A DNA stretch of 64,000 nt from Neotamlana sargassicola (lineage in GTDB: Bacteria > Bacteroidota > Bacteroidia > Flavobacteriales > Flavobacteriaceae): positions 372,001-436,000 of the forward strand of contig NZ_JAJAPX010000002.1 in NCBI RefSeq assembly GCF_020523965.1. The letters are read 5' to 3'. Position numbers and translations under genes: made by a program. Position 1 is the first letter of the stretch. Every line of letters starts with the position of its first letter. Under the pieces are notes generated by a model. That model saw only the letters and a list, made by a program, of their open reading frames with translations, searched no databases and was not told the DNA's origin. Positions 57,595 to 64,000 of the stretch are shown here, in pieces.

Positions 57595-58689
57595 ATGATA
57601 AATGTGAAGTATTTAATTTTATTTTTCTTCGGAATTTTTGCCTGTAACGCACAAAATATAATCTATGATAATTTAGAAGAAGCGCCTGTTGATGGTGGTT
57701 TGCAAATGGAAAATTATTGGGTTTGGGGAAGTTCGGTAATAAAAGGAGACGATGGTTTATATCACATGTATGCATCGCGTTGGCCAAGTTATTTGCCGTT
57801 TCATCCTGGTTGGATGGTTGCTTCAGAAATTGTTCATGCCACATCAAAAACACCAGAAGGGCCTTATAAATTTCAAGATGTTGCTTTAGGAAGTCGAGGT
57901 GCTCAATTTTGGGATGGTCGCTCATGTCACAATCCTAAAATTGTAAAACATAACGATACTTATATTTTGTATTACATGGGCTCAACACATCCTTTCGAAG
58001 AAGTTAATCACGGTAATGTAGAGGAATTCGATTTAAAAAGTAAATGGTGTATTGCTGCACGCTGGGGTAAACGTGTTGGCGTTGCAACATCTAAAAGTCC
58101 GTTTGGTCCTTGGGAACGACGCGATGCACCAATTTTAGAAGTAAAACCAAATAGCTATTACAGTTTTTTAACCTCAAATCCATCACCGTTAATTAAAGAA
58201 GATGGCTCTGTGGTGCTTTTATTTAAAGGTAGAAGCTATCAAGACGATGAAATTACACATAGCGACATGAGTATAGGTGTTGCAACGGCGCCTTCGTTCG
58301 ATGGTGAATATACGGTTGTAGGAACAAAACCTTTGTTCTCAATGGAACATTTAGGCGAGGTTGAAGACCCGCATTTATGGAGCGATAATACCGGTTTTCA
58401 TTTAGTTGCAAAAGATCAACGCGGATTAATAACCGGCGGTAAAGGCGATGGTTTATTAGCACATTCAAAAGATGGTATCCATTGGGAAGTCGATAAATCG
58501 GCAAGAGCCTATACTAAAATCGTAAAATGGAATAACGGAAAAACAATAAAACAAGGCCAATTAGAACGCCCATTTGTATTTACAGAAAATGATGTGCCAA
58601 CGCATATTTTCTTTGCCACAATGGATGGTCCTGGAGGTTTTAGCAACGGGACAAAAACTTGGAATATGGTTATTCCTTTAAATCATTAA
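57595..58689 (+). CDS. GH43-like five-bladed beta-propeller glycosidase
   Basis: The protein has 364 residues, with a signal peptide (to about FACNAQ, residue 20). Repeated blades contain the sugar-hydrolase style motifs WGSSVIKGDDGLYHMYASRW, WDGRSCHNPKIVKHNDTYILYYMG, SNPSPLIKEDGSVVLLFKG and GEVEDPHLWSDNTGFHLVAKD. Acidic residues near each blade start fit a GH43/GH117/GH130-type propeller, but I cannot assign the exact family or the catalytic triad. It is the first gene of the operon that ends in the lyase, directly after the three-part operator. In related algal-polysaccharide loci such enzymes remove xylose, arabinose or galactose side groups, or cut unusual terminal sugars. The activity here is open. 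Confidence 0.72.
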   Translation: MINVKYLILFFFGIFACNAQNIIYDNLEEAPVDGGLQMENYWVWGSSVIKGDDGLYHMYASRWPSYLPFHPGWMVASEIVHATSKTPEGPYKFQDVALGSRGAQFWDGRSCHNPKIVKHNDTYILYYMGSTHPFEEVNHGNVEEFDLKSKWCIAARWGKRVGVATSKSPFGPWERRDAPILEVKPNSYYSFLTSNPSPLIKEDGSVVLLFKGRSYQDDEITHSDMSIGVATAPSFDGEYTVVGTKPLFSMEHLGEVEDPHLWSDNTGFHLVAKDQRGLITGGKGDGLLAHSKDGIHWEVDKSARAYTKIVKWNNGKTIKQGQLERPFVFTENDVPTHIFFATMDGPGGFSNGTKTWNMVIPLNH

Positions 58690-58718
58690 ACTAAAAAAAT
58701 CAACTAAAATATAATTAA

Positions 58719-60038
58719 ATGGATAGAAAAATTTTAATCTGGTCAATTACAGCAGCACTTGCTGGTTTTTTATTCGGTTTCGATGTCGTTGTTATTTCTG
58801 GAGCCGATAAAAAATTACAAGCCTTATGGGGGTCGTCTGAAGCTTTTCACGGTATGATAGTTATGGGGATGGCACTTTGGGGAACCGTTATTGGTGCCAT
58901 TTTTGGCGGTTGGCCAACTAATAAATACGGACGAAAAAACACGCTCATTGTTATTGGAGTGTTATTTGCTGTTTCTGCCATTGGTTCGGCTTTGGCTAAC
59001 GATCCGTATGTATTTGCTTTTGCACGTTTTATTGGTGGATTAGGAGTAGGCGCATCAACCATTGCCGCGCCTGCGTATATTTCGGAAATTGCGCCAGCTA
59101 AAGATCGTGGACGTTTGGTTGCTATGTATCAATTCAATATCGTTTTTGGTATTATGATAGCTTATGCATCAAATTATTTGTTAAGTGATATTGGTGAAAA
59201 CGATTGGCGTTGGATGTTGGGTGTAGAAGCTATTCCTGCGGTATTGTATATTTTATTTGCTTTGCAAGTACCTAAAAGTCCGCGTTGGTTACTTTCAAAA
59301 AACAGAGAAGCTGAAGCTAGAGAAATTTTTGAAATTATAGAACCTAATGCAGATATTGATGAGCTTATTAGCGAGCATCATGTACACGCAGCAAAAAGCG
59401 ATAAAACCGAAACTATTTTTATAAAAAAATATAGATTTCCTTTAATGTTGGCTTTTTTAATTGCATTTTTTAATCAATTTTCAGGAATAAATGCAGTGTT
59501 ATATTATGCGCCACGTATTTTTGAAGCAGCCGGATTGGGCGAAAATTCAGCTTTATTAAATAGTATTGGTTTAGGGGTTACAAATTTAATATTCACATTG
59601 TTAGGTGTGTTTTTAATAGATAAACTAGGCCGTAAAACGCTTATGTATATTGGATCTTTGGCTTATATTTTGTCATTAAGTTTATTATCTGCTGCTTTTT
59701 TCCTTGAATGGACAGGAATGGCGGTGCCATGTTTCTTGTTTTTATTTATTGCAGCTCATGCTGTTGGTCAAGGAGCCGTTATTTGGGTGTTTATTTCAGA
59801 AATTTTCCCAAATCATTTAAGAGCTTCGGGGCAGGCCTTTGGTAGCTCAACGCATTGGGTGTTGGCGGCATTAATTCCATCATTATTTCCATTATTATTA
59901 AAAGTTGCAGGAGGCGGCTTGGTATTTTTAGTGTTTGCAGGAATGATGGTTTTACAATTACTTTTTGTTGCTTTTATGATGCCAGAAACAAAGGGGAAAA
60001 CACTAGAGGAATTGGAAGACGTAATGCTAAAAAAATAA
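58719..60038 (+). CDS. Major facilitator sugar porter (XylE-like)
   Basis: This 439-residue inner-membrane protein has about 12 helices and the sugar-porter signatures: FLFGFDVVVISGA in helix 1, the loop GGWPTNKYGRKN, RFIGGLGVGASTIAAPAYISEIAPAKDRGRLV, PKSPRWLL after helix 6, FNQFSGINAVLYYAPRIFE in helix 7, and PETKGKTLEELE at the end. Such carriers bring in pentoses, hexoses or inositol, usually with protons. It lies 29 bp after the GH43-like gene and 9 bp before the esterase, so it belongs to the same operon. It probably takes up a monosaccharide released by these enzymes, such as xylose, galactose or an uronic acid. The specificity cannot be read here. Confidence 0.92.
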   Translation: MDRKILIWSITAALAGFLFGFDVVVISGADKKLQALWGSSEAFHGMIVMGMALWGTVIGAIFGGWPTNKYGRKNTLIVIGVLFAVSAIGSALANDPYVFAFARFIGGLGVGASTIAAPAYISEIAPAKDRGRLVAMYQFNIVFGIMIAYASNYLLSDIGENDWRWMLGVEAIPAVLYILFALQVPKSPRWLLSKNREAEAREIFEIIEPNADIDELISEHHVHAAKSDKTETIFIKKYRFPLMLAFLIAFFNQFSGINAVLYYAPRIFEAAGLGENSALLNSIGLGVTNLIFTLLGVFLIDKLGRKTLMYIGSLAYILSLSLLSAAFFLEWTGMAVPCFLFLFIAAHAVGQGAVIWVFISEIFPNHLRASGQAFGSSTHWVLAALIPSLFPLLLKVAGGGLVFLVFAGMMVLQLLFVAFMMPETKGKTLEELEDVMLKK

Positions 60039-60047
60039 ACAAAGTGT

Positions 60048-60866
60048 ATGAAGAAGTATTTGCTAATTATAATATTGATTTGTTTTTCGTTTAAGCTTTT
60101 TGCTTCAAATGTCGATACACTTTCGGTATTTAGTAAATCAATGAATAAAACCATTAAAAATGTTGTAATAACGCCAGACGCATATCCAGAAAAAGGGATG
60201 AAATATCCGGTAATTTACTTGCTTCATGGCGCCGGAGGAAATTATAAAGATTGGTTAAAAAAAGCTCCCCAAATTAAAGACTATGTAGAAACATATAATG
60301 TGTTAATAGTTTGTCCGGATGGGGGAAAAACAAGTTGGTATTTCGATAGCCCTGTTGATGCTTCAATGCGCTACGAAACTTATGTTTCAAAAGAATTAAT
60401 TGCTCAAGTAGATGCCAAATATCAAACAGCAGATAGCCGAGAAAAAAGAGCAATTGCCGGTTTAAGTATGGGCGGTTACGGCGCTTTGTATTTGGCATTT
60501 AAACATCAAGATGTTTGGGGTGTTGCTGCTAGTATGAGCGGCGGGGTTGATGTTAGAGGGTTTCCATTACGATGGGATTTAGCAGAAAGATTAGGAACCT
60601 ATGCAGAACACCCAGAAAACTGGGAAAAGCATATGGTTATTAATTTAACACATCTGTTAGACGGTAAAAAGTTGAAATTTATGTTCGATTGTGGTACAGA
60701 CGATTTTTTTTACAATGCCAACGTAAGACTTCATAAAAAACTTTTAGAACGTAATATTCCGCATGACTATATCGAGCGCCCAGGAGGACATACCGTTGCG
60801 TATTGGCGAAATTCCATAAAATATCACATGCTATATTTCAATGAATTTTTTAATCAATCAAATTAA
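60048..60866 (+). CDS. CE1-like alpha/beta-hydrolase esterase, secreted
   Basis: The protein has 272 residues, with a signal peptide (to about FKLFAS, residue 20). The fold is that of the esterase D/CE1 group. The oxyanion region is YLLHGAGGNYKDW, the nucleophile is Ser140 in AGLSMGGYG, the acid is probably the Asp in CGTDDFF (about 226-228), and the His lies in PGGHTVAYW (about 249). Family members include feruloyl and acetyl esterases. It probably removes acyl groups from the same glycan handled by the neighbouring GH43-like enzyme, sulfatase and lyase, with which it is co-transcribed (gaps of 9, 5 and 4 bp). The leader lacks a lipobox, so the protein is likely soluble in the periplasm. Confidence 0.88.
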   Translation: MKKYLLIIILICFSFKLFASNVDTLSVFSKSMNKTIKNVVITPDAYPEKGMKYPVIYLLHGAGGNYKDWLKKAPQIKDYVETYNVLIVCPDGGKTSWYFDSPVDASMRYETYVSKELIAQVDAKYQTADSREKRAIAGLSMGGYGALYLAFKHQDVWGVAASMSGGVDVRGFPLRWDLAERLGTYAEHPENWEKHMVINLTHLLDGKKLKFMFDCGTDDFFYNANVRLHKKLLERNIPHDYIERPGGHTVAYWRNSIKYHMLYFNEFFNQSN

Positions 60867-60871
60867 AATTT

Positions 60872-62365
60872 ATGCCTTTTAAAAAAGTAAACATAGTTTC
60901 AATTTTCGTTATTCTGTTTTGTTTTGTGGCTTGTAAAAACAACGTCGAGTCCAAAACAAAAACGGAGGAAATTAACACACCTACAAATAGTTTAATAAAT
61001 AGCAAACCGAATATTGTAGTGCTTTTATGCGACGATTTAGGCTACGGCGATTTATCGTCTTTCGGGCATCCAATAATAAAAACACCTAATCTTGATAAGT
61101 TAGCCGAAACCGGAATTAAGCTCACTAACTTTTACTCTACGGCACCTGTATGTTCGCCATCGCGCGCAGGATTGTTAACTGGTAGGAGCCCAAATAAAGC
61201 AGGGATTTACGATTTTATTCCAGGCTTAAAAAAGAGTCCAGACAACCGAGATTTAGTGCATTTACAAGCACACGAAAAAACCATTCCAGCCATGTTAAAA
61301 TCGGCTGGTTATGCTACCTGTTTAGTAGGGAAATGGCATTGTAGTTCTCGATTTAATTCAAATGAACAACCACAGCCAGACGATTTTGGTTTCGATCATT
61401 GGATGGCAACCCACAATAACGCATCTCCTAGTCATAAAAATCCTAAAAACTTTATTAGAAATAGAGAAAAGGTTGGCGAAATTGAAGGCTTTAGTAGCCA
61501 AATTATAGTATTTGAAGCAATCGATTGGTTAAATGCTAAAAAAGACGATAAGCCTTTCTTTTTAGAAGTTACATTTCATGAGCCACACGAGCCTATTGCT
61601 TCACCTGAAGATTTGGTGGAAAAATATCTGCCACAAGCAAAAACCAGAGAAGAAGCAGAGTATTTTGCAAATGTTGAAAATGTTGATATCGCTGTTGGTC
61701 GCTTAGTTGAATACTTTAAAGAAAACAATATGGACAATACATTAATTGTGTTTAGTTCAGATAACGGGCCAGAAACCTTAATGCGTTACAGCAGAGCAAA
61801 ACATTCTTATGGTTCTCCAGGGGCTTTAAAAGGAATGAAATTGTGGACTAACGAAGCTGGTTTTCGTGTACCTGGAATCATCAATTGGTTAGGTAAAGAA
61901 ACCTTTACTGGAACTGCAAATAATGTAGTTTCAGCCTTAGATTATTTTCCAACCTTCGCAGCATTGGCTGGTGCAGAAACACCAAATAATTTAGATGGTG
62001 AATCCTTTACATCACTTTTGCAAACGGGTGAGTTTAATAGAGAAAAACCACTTATTTGGGCCTTTTACGATGCTATTAACGAACGTCGTGTTGCGATGCG
62101 AAAAGGCAAATACAAAATTATGGCGCGTATTGAAGCTAACGGAGAAACCTTAGGAAAAATCCATAACCTTTACGATGGTAACGAAGCATTAGTTAAAAAC
62201 GCAGAGTTGGTCGATTTTGTGATGTTTAATCTAGAACAGGATATTAACGAATCGGAAGATTTAAAAGAAAAAGAACCTGAGGTTTTCCATACAATGAAAA
62301 TAGCATTTCAAAAGGAATACAAAAAACTATTAGACGAAAGCCATATTTGGGTAAGAGCAGAATAA
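60872..62365 (+). CDS. Family S1 formylglycine-dependent sulfatase, lipoprotein
   Basis: The protein has 497 residues, with a lipoprotein leader and lipobox FVAC (Cys21). The metal-binding segment is CDDLGYGD (53-60), and the active-site signature C94-S-P-S-R-A-G-L-L-T-G is complete, so Cys94 should become formylglycine. Further landmarks are VGKWHC, HEPHEPIASP and VFSSDNGPE. It differs clearly from the sulfatase at 6.6 kb, with GKWHC instead of GKWHLG and a different substrate region, so it is likely a different S1 subfamily acting on another sulfate position. It lies 4 bp upstream of the lyase, which suggests that desulfation prepares the chain or the oligosaccharides made by the lyase. Confidence 0.94.
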   Translation: MPFKKVNIVSIFVILFCFVACKNNVESKTKTEEINTPTNSLINSKPNIVVLLCDDLGYGDLSSFGHPIIKTPNLDKLAETGIKLTNFYSTAPVCSPSRAGLLTGRSPNKAGIYDFIPGLKKSPDNRDLVHLQAHEKTIPAMLKSAGYATCLVGKWHCSSRFNSNEQPQPDDFGFDHWMATHNNASPSHKNPKNFIRNREKVGEIEGFSSQIIVFEAIDWLNAKKDDKPFFLEVTFHEPHEPIASPEDLVEKYLPQAKTREEAEYFANVENVDIAVGRLVEYFKENNMDNTLIVFSSDNGPETLMRYSRAKHSYGSPGALKGMKLWTNEAGFRVPGIINWLGKETFTGTANNVVSALDYFPTFAALAGAETPNNLDGESFTSLLQTGEFNREKPLIWAFYDAINERRVAMRKGKYKIMARIEANGETLGKIHNLYDGNEALVKNAELVDFVMFNLEQDINESEDLKEKEPEVFHTMKIAFQKEYKKLLDESHIWVRAE

Positions 62366-62369
62366 TTAA

Positions 62370-64000
62370 ATGATTAAAAAAGTTACCATATTAATTTTCG
62401 TATTTACCGTCTTTTTTACTGAAGATGCCACGGCTCAATTTATTTTTCCAGATGAAATTAGTAGAGCGCATCCACGTTTAATTTCGTCAGGAGTTAATCG
62501 CGACGCTATTTTAAAAGCTATAGACACTTCGCAGGCAATTAAAACCTCTTTTGAAGCTATTAAAAATGATGTTTCGAAATACATAAATCAGTTTAAAACA
62601 GATAAAGATTGGTTGTCGTCTCGTTTGCAAATGTATTGGAAAAGTCATGCAACAAACGTATTTGTAAATGGGGAATTTTATGCCTATGCATCAGGAAAAG
62701 CTCCAGTGCCAACCGTTCGATTTACGGGGCAACGCGATTATGTTACCGATTATAAAACACCAAAAATTGAAGATGTAAAACCGTATTTTGAAGATAACCG
62801 CGGCCTATTTCTTCAAAATAAAAACACAGATAAATGGGAATGGGTAAGCCCTGAAAAAACGGGACGTGTTATAGAAAACACCAACGAAAATATTATGAAA
62901 ATTGCCCGAAATGCGGCATTAGTTTATTTTGTTGAAGGCGATGAAGCCTATGCCAAATTAGCGCAACATGTTTTTGATGTGTATATGCAAGGTTTGTATT
63001 ATAGAAATGAACCTGTAGATTTAAAACAAGGTAATATTCAAAACGTAATTGGCATAACTTCTTTTCAAGTAATTAAAGAAAATATTGTTGATGAGTTAGC
63101 CGAAACGTACGACTTTCTGTATGATTATATACAACAAAATCATAACGACAGAAACGATATTTATACAACCTCATTAAAAAAACTTGCCGAAATTATTATT
63201 AAAAATGGAGTGCCAGATAATAACTGGAACTTACACCAAGCCAATAAAGTAATTGAAATTGCTTTGGTGTTAAATAATGATGAAGATTATAAAGATGGAA
63301 AAGGCTGCCAATATTATTTAAATCGTGTGTTTAATGAGTCGGAAGCAAGACAATGGTCGGTTAACGATGTTTTAAATTATGGCTACGATCAAAACAACGG
63401 TGTTTGGAACGAAAGTGCCGGTTATGCCTTAAGCGTTGCCGAAGGATTTACACATTTAGCCGGCGTTATTGAGGAAGCTTTAGGTGTCGATATTATGCCA
63501 AATATGCCGGTAATTCCAAAGGCAGTAAAAGTAATGCCGCAATATTTATATCCTAACAAAAGTATTGTAGCTTTTGGCGATTCGCATTATGGCGAATTAA
63601 AAAGTCAGCCTTTTTTAGATGTGATAAGTAACGCTCAAAAATTCAATAAAAAAACAGAAGAAGCCACGTTTACAAGCATGCTTTTTATGCTGAAAGATAA
63701 ACAGGAACTACTCACTAAAAAAGCTCCAAAAAATGCCTTTAATGCTTTTGTTTACAACACAAACGTAACATTAAATAAAACCATTGAAGCTGCTGATTTA
63801 ACAGATTATGCAACGGCATCGTTTTACGCACCAAATGTAAGTTGGTTGGCTATGCGAAATGGCATGGATAAGCACAACGGATTAATGATTTCGCAAGCGG
63901 CATCTTTAGGAAACCATGCACATTCTAACGGAATTGCCATGGAATTGTATGGTAAAGGCTATATTTTGGCTCCCGAAGGTGGTCGTGGTTCTAGTTATTT
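62370..64000 (+). CDS. Heparinase II/III-like polysaccharide lyase, 3'-truncated by the window edge
   Basis: The open frame runs from ATG 62370 to the last base without a stop (543 residues visible). A signal peptide ends near EDATAQ (residue 23). A toroid (about 30-370) contains DNNWNLHQANKVIEIAL, where the Asn is the usual carboxylate-neutralising residue, and NGVWNESAGYALSVAEGFTHL with the expected catalytic Tyr. The beta-sandwich then begins with SWLAMRNGMDKHNGLMISQ and GNHAHSNGIAMELYGKGY, where the His pair lies. The layout fits heparinase II/III-like lyases (such as PL12, PL15, PL17, PL21 and PL40). The sulfatase and GH78 context makes the ulvan-lyase-type family PL40 attractive, but this is not proven. 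It would supply the unsaturated uronic acid that GH88 and KduI/KduD process. Confidence 0.82.
   Translation, partial: MIKKVTILIFVFTVFFTEDATAQFIFPDEISRAHPRLISSGVNRDAILKAIDTSQAIKTSFEAIKNDVSKYINQFKTDKDWLSSRLQMYWKSHATNVFVNGEFYAYASGKAPVPTVRFTGQRDYVTDYKTPKIEDVKPYFEDNRGLFLQNKNTDKWEWVSPEKTGRVIENTNENIMKIARNAALVYFVEGDEAYAKLAQHVFDVYMQGLYYRNEPVDLKQGNIQNVIGITSFQVIKENIVDELAETYDFLYDYIQQNHNDRNDIYTTSLKKLAEIIIKNGVPDNNWNLHQANKVIEIALVLNNDEDYKDGKGCQYYLNRVFNESEARQWSVNDVLNYGYDQNNGVWNESAGYALSVAEGFTHLAGVIEEALGVDIMPNMPVIPKAVKVMPQYLYPNKSIVAFGDSHYGELKSQPFLDVISNAQKFNKKTEEATFTSMLFMLKDKQELLTKKAPKNAFNAFVYNTNVTLNKTIEAADLTDYATASFYAPNVSWLAMRNGMDKHNGLMISQAASLGNHAHSNGIAMELYGKGYILAPEGGRGSSY

Noticed and set aside
57587-57925. 112-codon - strand frame at the start of the GH43-like gene
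   Set aside because: It is antisense to the signal peptide and first blade of a supported gene and would end against the operator region; no protein-like features.
59813-60154. 113-codon - strand frame across the permease-esterase junction
   Set aside because: It is antisense to two supported genes and rich in Asn, Thr and Lys repeats typical of a shadow frame.

Overview
The window is a 64 kb, low-GC, gene-dense stretch that reads as a large polysaccharide-utilisation region of a marine Bacteroidota, most likely a flavobacterium. It has two SusC/SusD outer-membrane uptake pairs, three hybrid two-component sensors (HTCS; one cut by the left edge), type IX secretion C-terminal tails, Bacteroidota-style lipoproteins, two formylglycine sulfatases and many carbohydrate-active enzymes. 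I see no rRNA, tRNA, insertion sequence, phage gene or CRISPR array.

Layout. (A) 1-14.5 kb, + strand: end of an HTCS, then GH2, a LamG protein with a T9SS tail, a sulfatase, an SGNH esterase with a T9SS tail, GH30 and a second GH2. This looks like a module for a sulfated, acetylated, galactose-containing glycan. (B) 14.9-21.3 kb, +: a large membrane-anchored cytochrome c-like DUF1592-family protein, its usual DUF1552 partner, and an FHS-family sugar permease. (C) 21.4-32.1 kb: SusC/SusD on the - strand, a divergent GH88 unsaturated-glucuronyl hydrolase, a - strand operon kduI-kduD-DUF4861, and a LacI-type regulator with a candidate operator. (D) 32.3-42.9 kb: a complete HTCS on +, then - strand operons for a sialate-type O-acetylesterase with a GH78-like rhamnosidase, and for a DUF1080 protein with a Gfo/Idh/MocA oxidoreductase. 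(E) 43.1-57.4 kb, +: a second SusC/SusD, GH92, GH29, a two-domain esterase and the third HTCS. (F) 57.6-64 kb, +: a GH43-like beta-propeller enzyme, a sugar-porter MFS permease, a CE1-like esterase, a sulfatase and a heparinase II/III-like polysaccharide lyase cut by the right edge.

How it may work (inference). Lyase plus GH88 would release unsaturated uronic acid, which KduI and KduD convert to 2-keto-3-deoxygluconate; the kinase and aldolase for that product are not in the window. Rhamnosidase, galactosidases, fucosidase and a GH92 enzyme would trim neutral sugars after sulfatases and about five esterase domains remove substituents. A sulfated, acetylated, uronic-acid- and rhamnose-containing algal polysaccharide (ulvan-like, or a related rhamno-galactan) fits best, but the substrate is not proven.

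The most interesting non-coding signal is a three-part direct repeat (about 10 bp units, start-to-start spacings 21 and 23 bp) found upstream of three separate transcription units: the - strand susC at 26.4 kb, the GH88 gene at 26.8 kb and the GH43-to-lyase operon at 57.6 kb. The spacing is the same in all three. This suggests a single regulon, probably controlled by one of the HTCS proteins.
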